From: an uncultured Selenomonadales bacterium
GTDB taxonomy: Bacteria; Bacillota; Negativicutes; Selenomonadales; Selenomonadaceae
DNA length: 43,416 nucleotides
Assembly: GCA_937877565.1 (NCBI GenBank)
Contig: CALFJB010000002.1
Span: forward strand, 1-43,416
Reading direction: 5' to 3'
Both the position numbers and the translations under genes were made by a program. Positions 8,579 through 15,974 of the stretch are shown here, piece after piece. Under the pieces are notes generated by a model. The model saw nothing but the letters and a program-made list of their open reading frames with translations. It ran no database searches and had not been told where the DNA came from. Each line of letters starts with the position of its first letter. Position 1 is the stretch's first letter.

Positions 8579-9415
8579 TTATTTTTGTGAAAGTACTTTG
8601 GCAATATGTATTGTGAGATAAAATTTTTCATCGGAACTAATTTTGTACCGATACTTTTTAAGGATTAGTTCTTCAATTTTATCCGCGCAGTCATAAGCAC
8701 GACGATATTTATTTTTAATCATCAAATTCATTTCGTCATCAATTTCGTCCAACTGCTCCTGCTCCGTAAAAACTCTTTTTGCAAAAAATTTTAAATGAGT
8801 GACAAGACGATAATACGGCAACGAATTTTTATCAAATTCAACTTGGCAAGTCATTCTGATAATGTTTGTAACCTCTTGAATCAACAGCATTATTTTGTTA
8901 GCTATCGGCAGATTAAGTTCCGTTTGAGCGTCAATGATGTGCATTGCGATGAAAGCCGCTTCATCTTCGGGCAGTTCAACCGAAAAATGCCGGTTCATAA
9001 TTTCTATTGCCTTCACTCCGATTTGGTATTCTTTTTCGTAAAATTTTTGAATCTCAATGAGCAACATATTACGAATAGTGATGCCGTTGCGAATCCGGTA
9101 AATTGCCATGTGAATATGATCCGTTAAGGAAACGTAAACACTGTCGTTGAGTTTGCTTTCAAGCACGTTTTGAGCATAATCAATAATTTCATTTGCGGCT
9201 TGAAGATAATCGCTTGAAATGCTTGCAACAAGTTCTTGAAATTTCTCCATCATGCTTTTATTTGACAAAGTGTAAATGCGTTCAACGGAATCAGCGGAAA
9301 ATTCATTGCCGACACGACGCCCGAAGGCGATGCCTCTTCCCATTGCAATAATTTCGCGACCGGATTCATTTTCAGTCAAGACAACGTTGTTGTTGAAAAT
9401 TTTTTTGATAACCAT
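8579..9415 (-). CDS. licT: LicT/BglG-family transcription antiterminator
   Basis: A 278-residue RNA-binding regulator. Residues ~1-55 (MVIKKIFNNNVVLTENESG) are the co-antiterminator domain that binds the leader RNA. Two PTS-regulation domains follow at ~65-170 (LTDHIHMAIYRI) and ~172-278 (TIHIAKVLSQK), each with conserved histidines phosphorylated by HPr or the permease. It would block the leader terminator when beta-glucoside is present. ATG 9415 is chosen because AGGTG precedes it and LicT proteins start M-x-I-K-K; the frame could extend to a TTG at 9430. First gene of the bgl operon behind a strong promoter and a hairpin. Confidence 0.93.
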   Translation of the reverse strand: MVIKKIFNNNVVLTENESGREIIAMGRGIAFGRRVGNEFSADSVERIYTLSNKSMMEKFQELVASISSDYLQAANEIIDYAQNVLESKLNDSVYVSLTDHIHMAIYRIRNGITIRNMLLIEIQKFYEKEYQIGVKAIEIMNRHFSVELPEDEAAFIAMHIIDAQTELNLPIANKIMLLIQEVTNIIRMTCQVEFDKNSLPYYRLVTHLKFFAKRVFTEQEQLDEIDDEMNLMIKNKYRRAYDCADKIEELILKKYRYKISSDEKFYLTIHIAKVLSQK

Positions 9416-9430
9416 AATCGGCACCTGCAA

Positions 9431-9490
9431 ACAAAAAGTGGCTAAACCTGTTCAAGGGTACACAAAATTATCCTCAAAAGATTTAGCCAA
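9431..9490 (-). promoter_or_regulatory. bgl leader hairpin: attenuator for LicT antitermination
   Basis: On the minus strand TGGCTAAA (9489-9482) pairs with TTTAGCCA (9446-9439), followed by CTTTTTG, a terminator-like stem plus U-tract between the promoter and licT. The interval between the arms holds GAGGATAATTTTGTG and AACAGG, which only partly resemble a RAT antiterminator site. Position and partner gene support attenuation; the exact RAT pairing is uncertain. Confidence 0.55.
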
Positions 9491-9565
9491 CTTAATGTAA
9501 CTACTCTATCGTGGCAAGTTCCCGCATATCTGAACCGAAAACTTGATTATTTTTATCGCCTACGA

Positions 9566-9594
9566 ATTATAAAAGGTGTATTATTAAAAGTCAA
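9566..9594 (-). promoter_or_regulatory. Sigma-A-type promoter of the bgl operon
   Basis: Minus strand: TTGACT (-35, 9594-9589), a 17-nt spacer, TATAAT (-10, 9571-9566). Both hexamers are near consensus with ideal spacing. Predicted transcription start is near 9559, giving a ~140-nt leader that contains the hairpin before licT. Confidence 0.8.
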
Positions 9595-9614
9595 CCCACT
9601 AAACCACAAATTAC

Positions 9615-9870
9615 AATGGACGGCTTAATTTCAAACAATGAAGGAATTGTAGGCTCGGCGTTGAAAGATATTCGTGACAAAGTTGTTATTGCCTCTAAAT
9701 TTGGAGTGACTCATAATCCGGACAGAAGTTTAAATCTTGAAAGTTCTCCAGAAAAAATCAATCGACGGTAGCTTAATGCGTTTGCAAACAGATTTTGTTG
9801 ATTTATATTATCAGCACAGAATCGATCCGAATTTTGAGCCGGAAGTTATAAAAACATTGCCGACGAAAAA
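9615..9870 (+). pseudogene. Aldo/keto reductase remnant
   Basis: Only a middle piece of a ~320-residue family survives. One frame reads NEGIVGSALKDIRDKVVIASKFGV (quoted in part: IRDKVVIASKFG) and stops; the next frame continues GSLMRLQTDFVDLYYQHRID, which is the conserved AKR segment that follows it in intact proteins. The frame change is at an A-run near 9753-9760. N-terminal catalytic Asp/Tyr region and most of the C-terminus are missing. A PAVNQI stretch near 9880 may be another AKR scrap. Non-functional. Confidence 0.72.
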
Positions 9871-9971
9871 AATTCCTGCAGTAAATCAAATTGTAAATGC
9901 CTTTTTTTGTAAAAGACGACGCATTAAAAAATATGCAGGATTAGAATGTTCAGCTTGGCGTTTCAATTCAC

Positions 9972-10334
9972 ATGACCATTTCGCTAAAAAAATTGCGGAC
10001 AAAATCGCTATTTTTATTTCACGATTTAAAATCGGAAAACTTAATTTTGCCGTCAGAGCGCGTGAAAATTATTGTCTGCTACATTATCCACAGCAAAAAG
10101 CCGATTTATGTTGAACAGTTAATGAACGCTTGCCAAGTCAGCCGCAATACTATTTTCAACGATATTCATATGTTAATCCAACAACTGCGCGATTATAATT
10201 TATCTTTGTCATACGCGCCGAAAATCGATTACAAATTTGAAGGTGACGTTATACACGTTCGCGCATGGTACTTTCTTTTCTTCGACGCATTGCGCCCGTT
10301 GCTTGAAAGCGCGTCGAAGGCAATTTGTTCATAA
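9972..10334 (+). pseudogene. BglG/MtlR-type PTS regulator remnant (HTH part)
   Basis: Residues ~25-95 of this frame (LPSERVKIIVCYIIHSKKP, then LMNACQVSRNTIFNDIHML and LRDYNLSL) match the N-terminal winged-helix module of multidomain PTS regulators, with the motif S-R-N-T-I-F-N-D. PRD and EII-like domains that should follow are missing; the frame degenerates after ~residue 95. No convincing start. A further open stretch (10320-10440, IIAALLPIMKDSKDK) is not recognisable. Interpreted as a truncated relic next to the bgl operon. Confidence 0.55.
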
Positions 10335-10490
10335 TCGCCGCGTTGTTGCCGATCATGAAAGATTCAAAAGACAAGTTGCCTTTTCCCAGTCTCAAAGAAA
10401 ATAAAATTTTCGCGCGGCTTGATGTATTGTTGCCGCTTTGCGAAACTTAAACGACAGAACTTAAAATTTCTATTGAAAGTATGGTTAAAA

Positions 10491-11605
10491 ATGGAACAAT
10501 TCATTAAGCACGTTAAAATTAAAAAATTGCGACACTTGGAAAACATCGAAATTACTTTATCTGCCGATGAGCGACAACATTTATTGTTGACTGGTAAAAA
10601 TGTTTCAGGAAAGACTTCATTTTTGGAGACAATAACGGATTGTTTTTAAAGCTATTATCGAAAATATGAAAAATGATTCTAACCAAACATCTGATAACGA
10701 TAAATTTGTGTTGTTAATTAGTGCTGTGATAAATGGTGATGTTCATCTTTCATTCAATTCTGTTGATTGGAACAGTTTTGTTGACGGTGATTTTATATTA
10801 GCTTATTTTCCAGCTGGACGAAAAGCAAATGTTTTAATGGCAAAAGGCGTAGAAAACTTTAAACTTTCCAATAGCTACGGTTTATCTGATGATCCGGCTC
10901 AAAATCTTGTGAAATACATGGTTCATTTGAAAACTCAGCAGGCGTATGCTCGACAAGAAAACGATTCAAAAATTGTGACTGACATTCAGAATTGGTTTAA
11001 TAGATTTGAAAACGCGCTAAAAATTTTGCTGGAAGACGAAACTATTCGCCTTGAATATGACTATAAAAATTATAATTCCCTGATTCACCAGAGTGGGAGT
11101 TTGCCTTTTGGTTTCAACGAACTTTCGGATGGCTATTCGTCCGTCATTCAAATTATGTCGGGAATTATGTTGCGAATGGAGCATAATTGGCTGTTAAAAG
11201 GCTCTTTGAGCAATTATAATTGTGAAGGGATTGTGTTGATAGACGAACTTGAAACCCACCTGCATATTGAGTTGCAAAGAAAAATCTTACCTTTCTTGAC
11301 GAAATTTTTTCCTCGCGTACAATTTATTATCAGCACTCACTCACCTTACATAATCACTTCGGTATCTGACGTCACTATTTTTGACTTAGAAAAAAAGTTA
11401 CGTTCAATGACATGTCAAATTTTTCGATTGATACTGTTGCTGAGGCTTATTTTGACTCCGAAGATTACTCACTTGAACTTGAAAAAAAATTGCTGAATAT
11501 AAAACTTTGATTGAAAAAAACAATCCAACGGAAGAAAAAAGAATTAAACGAGCTGAATTAAAGACCACATTGAAAAATATCAACAGCACTTCTTCATGGC
11601 TTTGA
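10491..11605 (+). pseudogene. AAA/ABC-type ATPase, frameshifted (PtuA-like)
   Basis: Read through three frame changes this is a ~370-residue SMC/ABC-like ATPase of the AAA_21/AAA_15 kind. Walker A is GKNVSGKTS in the first frame (10491-10650); an ABC-signature-like LSDGYSSVIQIMSG, Walker B GIVLIDELETHLH and the H-loop STHSPY are in the second (10648-11400). The tail (VTFNDMSNFSID..., then IAEYKTLIEKNNPTEEKR) continues in two more frames. Frame breaks sit at homopolymers near 10641, 11390 and 11485. The stop (11603-11605) overlaps the ATG of the HNH gene, as in coupled ATPase-nuclease defence pairs. It may be inactive, or the breaks may be sequence errors. Confidence 0.7.
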
Positions 11606-11955
11606 GAGAAATTTTCCACGATAAATGTTATCTCTGCGAATCTAAAAATATAACGGATTGGGAAATTGAGCATTTAAAGCCGCACAACGGAGATCGGGAT
11701 GTAAAATTTGATTGGGAAAATCTTTTTTAGCTTGTAGACATTGCAACCATATCAAAGGGAACAAATTCACGCCAATTTTAGACTGTACAAAAATTGAATT
11801 CGACGAGATTATTTCTTTTCGCAAAATCGGGTACTTCGGAACGGAAGAAACTATCGAAATTAAAAAAGTTGATGACAATGACGACATTACCATCCAAATG
11901 ACTTGTGACTTGTTACAACGAATTTATTACGGTAATACCCCACAGGAAAAATCTA
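11596..11955 (+). pseudogene. HNH endonuclease, frameshifted and fused at its 3' end (PtuB-like)
   Basis: ATG 11596 starts MALREIFHDKCYLCESKN, giving CxxC zinc ligand 1 and the HNH histidine in WEIEHLKPHNGD, then DWENLF and a stop at ~11730. The adjacent frame continues LACRHCNHIKGNKF, supplying the second Cys pair and the catalytic H/N. So one base is missing or extra in the T-run near 11725. The family-like part ends around QEKSI (~11950); beyond that, the same frame runs into a helicase-type sequence with different base composition. It pairs with the ATPase upstream. Septu PtuB and retron HNH effectors have this layout; assignment is by architecture, not by close sequence recall. Confidence 0.68.
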
Positions 11956-12142
11956 TTCCCCGCTCTCTTATTCATGCCGGTAACTCTATCGTTCGTAATG
12001 CTTCCGCCCCCAACGCTTCTTCCGACGTCATCATTAAACAGACTGAAAATCTTCTTGACCACATTAAGTTTTCTTTTGACCTGACTTCCTCTTCCAATTT
12101 CGCCGACTTCTTCAAAAAAAGTTCCAACAAAACGTCGACTCC

Positions 12143-13039
12143 ATGAAACTTTTTGCCAACCGCAAAACCGGCTTTGATAATCTCGACCAGTATCAAATCT
12201 TTTCCCCCGGGCTTTACGTCATCGGAGGACTTCCTGCTCTCGGCAAAACTTCCTTCGCTTGGCAACTTCTCAACCAACTCGCCCAAAACGGCAAACACTG
12301 TATTTTCTGTTCCTACGAAATGTCTGAATTCGAGATTTTCTCTAAATCCCTTTCTAGACGTCTTTTTCTTCAAGACCATACTTCTACCTTAACTGTCGCT
12401 GATATTCGCCGTGGTGGGCATTTTACGGCGTTTGAGCGCCTTTTAAATGAGTTTAAATCTTCCAACCTTGACCTTCACGTCCTTGAACTTCAAGAACACG
12501 ACATTGACGACCTCATTTTTAAACTTCGTCCTTTTTGCAAAGATAAAGCTCCTATCTTCGTTCTTGACTACCTTCAAATCGTTCCTGTCAAAGATTCCAA
12601 TATTTCTCCTAAGCAAGCTATTGACGAGATTGTTCGCAAGCTCAAAAACTTCCAACGCCAAACCAACTCCACTTTTATCGTCGTCAGCTCTTTCAATCGC
12701 CTTAACTATTACAAACACGTTTCCTTCGAGAGTTTCAAAGAATCCGGCAACATTGAATACTCCGCCGATGTCGTTTGGGGCCTGCAATTTTATTGTACCA
12801 ACAAATTACTTGACGGGACTGTTTCCAAAAATCGCGACATTATCGACAACGCTAAAAAAGCCAATCCGCGCCAAGTTCAACTCTGCTGTCTTAAAAATCG
12901 GCAGGGTATCAACTATGACATTTTCTTCAAATATTTTCCTGCCAATGACTGCTTTGTTCCCTGCCTTGAATCTGACTTCATTGACGAAGAATCTAATACT
13001 GATTCTAACGATAGTCCTCAGCACTACAACGACGACTAA
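12143..13039 (+). CDS. DnaB-like replicative helicase domain, N-terminally truncated
   Basis: A 298-residue RecA-fold ATPase: Walker A in GGLPALGKTSF (residues 28-38), Walker B in APIFVLDYLQIVPV (~140-150), and the DnaB-type KNFQRQTNSTFIVVSSFNR segment. It fits plasmid or phage replication helicases. The upstream frame (11956-12120: NASSDVIIKQTENLLDHIK, then NFADFFKK) seems to be its missing N-terminal part, separated by a frame change in the A7 run 12114-12120; from there FQQNVDSMKLF reads into this gene. Any primase or zinc-finger portion is absent because the sequence joins the HNH gene near 11955. C-rich codon use differs sharply from the ATPase/HNH region. Likely part of an integrated plasmid replication module. 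Confidence 0.72.
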   Translation: MKLFANRKTGFDNLDQYQIFSPGLYVIGGLPALGKTSFAWQLLNQLAQNGKHCIFCSYEMSEFEIFSKSLSRRLFLQDHTSTLTVADIRRGGHFTAFERLLNEFKSSNLDLHVLELQEHDIDDLIFKLRPFCKDKAPIFVLDYLQIVPVKDSNISPKQAIDEIVRKLKNFQRQTNSTFIVVSSFNRLNYYKHVSFESFKESGNIEYSADVVWGLQFYCTNKLLDGTVSKNRDIIDNAKKANPRQVQLCCLKNRQGINYDIFFKYFPANDCFVPCLESDFIDEESNTDSNDSPQHYNDD

Positions 13040-13074
13040 AATTGACAAAAAAGCTAGCCCGCTTGTTTTGATTT

Positions 13075-13554
13075 ATGATAAAATCACTTTACCAAAAAAC
13101 AACCGTCTGTGCGCCTAAAATCGAAAGGAGTTTTTCAAAAAACTTTCCCAAAATCATTACCAAAATTAACGGGCAACTCATTGACAACGCTGTCTTTTTT
13201 ACTCTCCAATGTCCACTTCTTATCATCTCAGACAAAAAATCCCAAATCCTTCGTTACGACTCCAACCTTCTTAACGTTCCCAATCAAAACAACACTCCTT
13301 TAGTCATTTCTCTAAAAAACTACGTCATGCGTCGTATCTGCGAAATTAAGTTGCACAAGAACTTGACTCCCACCATTACTTTTAACGACGTTTTCTCTAA
13401 GTGCAGGTTAGGCAAAGTCAGTCACGACCAGCAATACAATGCCCGTAATGTCATCATTAAATTTCTGGAACATCTGAAAGGTCAAAAATTCATCACCGAC
13501 TTTGAGGTCAAAAAGCGTGGAAATACCATATACGGCGTAACTTTTGTCTTTTAG
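13075..13554 (+). CDS. Plasmid Rep-like protein, C-terminal domain only
   Basis: A 159-residue frame that aligns along its length with the last ~120 residues of the 437-residue protein at 21.2-22.5 kb (shared LNVPNQNNTPLVISLKNYV, TPTIT, IKxFE and final YG(V/I)(T/S)FxF). A 66-bp block inside it is identical in the two genes. The coiled-coil and central region of the longer paralogue are missing and no good RBS precedes ATG 13075, so this is probably a truncated copy. Iteron-like repeats start 6 nt after its stop, which supports a replication-initiator origin. Function otherwise unrecognised. Confidence 0.6.
   Translation: MIKSLYQKTTVCAPKIERSFSKNFPKIITKINGQLIDNAVFFTLQCPLLIISDKKSQILRYDSNLLNVPNQNNTPLVISLKNYVMRRICEIKLHKNLTPTITFNDVFSKCRLGKVSHDQQYNARNVIIKFLEHLKGQKFITDFEVKKRGNTIYGVTFVF
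13273..13338 (+). repeat. 66-bp exact direct repeat, copy 1
   Basis: Begins AACGTTCCCAATCAAAACAA and ends GTCATGCGTCGTATC. The identical 66 bp occur at 22240-22305, inside homologous positions of two Rep-like genes, while sequence on both sides diverges. This suggests recombination or gene conversion between two plasmid modules. Confidence 0.9.
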
Positions 13555-13560
13555 GGGTGC

Positions 13561-13599
13561 ATTAGTCATTCGTACGAGGTGAATTAGTCATTCGTACGA
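13561..13599 (+). repeat. Two iteron-like direct repeats, 22-bp period
   Basis: ATTAGTCATTCGTACGA occurs at 13561-13577 and again, identical, at 13583-13599. The 22-bp period equals two helical turns, the classical spacing of Rep-binding iterons, and the block lies directly after a Rep-like frame. Only two full copies are present, so it may be a remnant origin or a copy-number control site. Confidence 0.65.
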
Positions 13600-13964
13600 T
13601 ATTTGACTTTTAGGGTTTTAGCCATATGTGGCGCGGGTTTTCCGACCTCGCGCCAAAACGCTTATACTACGTAGACCCTGTAGACTACGTAGTTACGCGG
13701 ACGCAGTTTTCGCGTACGGCTACGCTACGCCGACGCTCAACTGCTTGCGTCCCCTGACGCCTAACGGCGCGGGACGCACCGCTTCACACTTAAAAAGAAA
13801 AAATTTGCTCATTGGGGGCTACGCCCCCCAGCCGCAAGGCTAACCCCCAAAAGCAAAAAAGGGCAAGCGCTACGCGCTTGAGACATGCCTTCGGCTTTTA
13901 AAATTAAAAAATACTCTTTAATTTAAGTAAAAAATGATCAGAAATTCACGGAGGTTGAGAACTT
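13600..13964 (+). repeat. Non-coding hairpin-rich stretch after the Rep-like gene
   Basis: No gene is seen. It holds a GGCGCG (13630-13635)/CGCGCC (13649-13654) hairpin; two copies of the palindromic ACTACGTAG at 13666-13674 and 13684-13692; GGGGGC-TAC-GCCCCC at 13814-13828; and CAAGCGC-TAC-GCGCTTG at 13864-13880. The last two share a TAC loop. This is typical of plasmid origin regions or mobile palindromes. The methyltransferase leader begins near 13900. Confidence 0.6.
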
Positions 13965-14975
13965 TTGAAAATAAACAACCGAAGATATACCGGAAGTAAG
14001 TATAAATTGATAGAATGGATAAAAGACTTGATAACGGCAAATTGCGCAGATTTCAGAAGTTTTTTCGATGTTTTTGGAGGAACGGGTATCATTACAGCAA
14101 CGATGCTTAATGACGTTCAAAAAGCGGTTATTAACGATTTCTTGTACTCAAACGAGATTTGCTACAAGGCATTTTTTGGAAATAAGGAATATAGTCCGCA
14201 GAATTTAAAAATTTTTGTCGATAATGTATCTGCTCTAGATAAAAAAAAATTACCCGATAATTATGTTTCTGCAAATTATGGCGATAAATACTTCAACCAT
14301 GACGACGCAAAATTAATTGGCGTCATTCGTGAAAGAATTCAAGTAATATATGAAGGTGGACAGTTGAACGAACGCGAATTTAACATTTTGCTGGCGTCGC
14401 TCCTGTATTCTTTTGACAGATGTGCAAACACCGTCGGACATTACGACGCGTATATAAAAAAAGTTTGTCTGTCCAATTTTGAATTTGAACTGATTGAGCC
14501 TATTACTGGTAATTCCGTCGTAGAAATATACAGGGAAGATGCCAACAAATTAGCACGACGAATTTCAGCAGATGTGGCATTTGTAGACCCTCCGTACAAC
14601 AGTCGTCAGTATTCGCGTTTTTATCACGTGATGGAGACGATAGCAAAATGGGACAAACCGCCTTTAAGTGGAAAGGCGATGAAGCCGCCATTGGAAAATA
14701 TGTCGGAATACTGCAGAGTGAACGCGCCTATTGTGTTCAACGATTTGATTAAGAATTTGAATGTGCGCTATATTGTAGTCACCTATAATAATACCTACGA
14801 TTCCAAAAGTTCCTCATCTCGGAACAAGATAACGCTTAACCAGATAAAGGAAATTCTCAATTACAGAGGGAATACAAAGATATTTGAAAAAAGTTACAGT
14901 CGATTTAATGCCGGTAAAACCGAAACCACTGACCACAAGGAATATCTTTTCATCACAGAGGTAGAAGACCTATGA
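13965..14975 (+). CDS. DNA adenine-N6 methyltransferase 1 of a Type IIS RM system
   Basis: A 336-residue alpha-class adenine methyltransferase. The SAM-binding motif is FDVFGGTG (residues 34-41) with an N-terminal RRYTGSKYKLI motif X; the catalytic motif is DPPY (208-211) in VAFVDPPYNSRQYSRFYH, characteristic of M.FokI/D12-type enzymes. It starts at TTG 13965 with GGAGG nine bases upstream. The stop overlaps the next methyltransferase start (ATGA), so translation is coupled. With the second methyltransferase and an AlwI-family nuclease it forms one operon; an asymmetric target needs one methylase per strand. Codon use is AT-richer than the plasmid replication genes on either side, suggesting a separately acquired cassette. 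Confidence 0.92.
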   Translation: MKINNRRYTGSKYKLIEWIKDLITANCADFRSFFDVFGGTGIITATMLNDVQKAVINDFLYSNEICYKAFFGNKEYSPQNLKIFVDNVSALDKKKLPDNYVSANYGDKYFNHDDAKLIGVIRERIQVIYEGGQLNEREFNILLASLLYSFDRCANTVGHYDAYIKKVCLSNFEFELIEPITGNSVVEIYREDANKLARRISADVAFVDPPYNSRQYSRFYHVMETIAKWDKPPLSGKAMKPPLENMSEYCRVNAPIVFNDLIKNLNVRYIVVTYNNTYDSKSSSSRNKITLNQIKEILNYRGNTKIFEKSYSRFNAGKTETTDHKEYLFITEVEDL

Positions 14976-15964
14976 AAGAAAAAATAATCCGTTCCCCGTT
15001 TTTCTACGTAGGGGACAAATACCGGCTGATGCCGCAACTTCGGAAATTGTTTCCGCACAAAATTTCGACATACATTGAGCCGTTTGCCGGAGGTGGCAGT
15101 TCTTTTATCAACACGTCTGCTGACAGATACATAGTCAATGACATCAATTTTTACGTCGTTGCCTTACATGATATGATGAAGTCATATGCCGGACGCATCG
15201 ATGAATTTTTTCAGAAGATCTATGACTTGATAAGTCGGTACGGTTTGTCGTGCTCCTTTAAAAATTTTCTTGTTCCTGATGAACTTAAAAAAAAATATGA
15301 GAAAACGTATTACGCTCATTACAACAAAGCCGCTTACTTGCAACTTCGCGAAGAATTCAACGAAAGTCGGGACATATTGAGTTTGTACCTTCTGTTAATC
15401 TATGGCTTTAATCATATGATTCGTTTCAATCGCGCGGGGCAATTTAATTTGCCCGTCGGCAATGTAGATTTCAACAAAAATGTGTACAGCTCCATATGTG
15501 GCTATCTGCACTTCTTGGAAAATAATGACGTAACTTTCAGTAATATGGACTTTGCTAATTTTCTTGACCGGCAGGCGTTTGATGAAAATGCGTACGTCTA
15601 CTTTGATCCGCCTTATCTTATCAGTGACTCCGAGTACAATAAATTTTGGGACGAATCAGAGGAGAGGCGCCTTTGTTTTTACTTGGATGAACTAGACTGC
15701 AAAGGCGTTCGCTTTGGCATTAGCAACTTGATTATGCATAAAGGCGCAACCAATGAAATTTTTCTTGAATGGTCGAGAAAATATTTCTGTTATGACATCC
15801 GTAGCAATTACATAAGCTTTAACGACAATAGCGTAAAAAAAAGTTCGAGGGAGGTCTTTGTAACAAATTATGCCGAAACCGAAAGCGAAACCGTTATCTT
15901 TTTCAACGACATTAAGAAATCCGGAAAGGATACCGAATTTTCTCAAATGCATATTGCCATTTGA
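14972..15964 (+). CDS. DNA adenine-N6 methyltransferase 2, Dam-like (D12 class)
   Basis: A 330-residue Dam/DpnIIA-type methyltransferase. N-terminal RSPFFYVGDKYRL is the D12 motif X, EPFAGGGS (36-43) binds SAM, YVYFDPPYLISDSEYNKF (DPPY at 212-215) is catalytic, and GVRFGISN is motif V-VI. Dam-class enzymes usually methylate GATC-containing sites, so the system may recognise a GATC-core asymmetric sequence such as GGATC (the AlwI target); that is inference only. It overlaps the first methylase by 4 nt and its stop is 10 nt before the nuclease start. Confidence 0.92.
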   Translation: MKEKIIRSPFFYVGDKYRLMPQLRKLFPHKISTYIEPFAGGGSSFINTSADRYIVNDINFYVVALHDMMKSYAGRIDEFFQKIYDLISRYGLSCSFKNFLVPDELKKKYEKTYYAHYNKAAYLQLREEFNESRDILSLYLLLIYGFNHMIRFNRAGQFNLPVGNVDFNKNVYSSICGYLHFLENNDVTFSNMDFANFLDRQAFDENAYVYFDPPYLISDSEYNKFWDESEERRLCFYLDELDCKGVRFGISNLIMHKGATNEIFLEWSRKYFCYDIRSNYISFNDNSVKKSSREVFVTNYAETESETVIFFNDIKKSGKDTEFSQMHIAI

Positions 15965-15974
15965 AGGAATGCGC

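Noticed and set aside
10320..10440. Small gene IIAALLPIMKDSKDK
   Set aside because: No start codon with RBS and no recognisable family; treated as part of the degenerate region.
12153..13118. Long alternative-frame proteins over the helicase gene
   Set aside because: Ser/Thr/Phe/Leu-rich products typical of shadow frames in C-rich codons; the helicase frame has Walker motifs.
15870..15974. Longer nuclease start at 15870
   Set aside because: It would overlap the methylase by 95 nt and lacks an RBS; ATG 15975 has GAAGGA.
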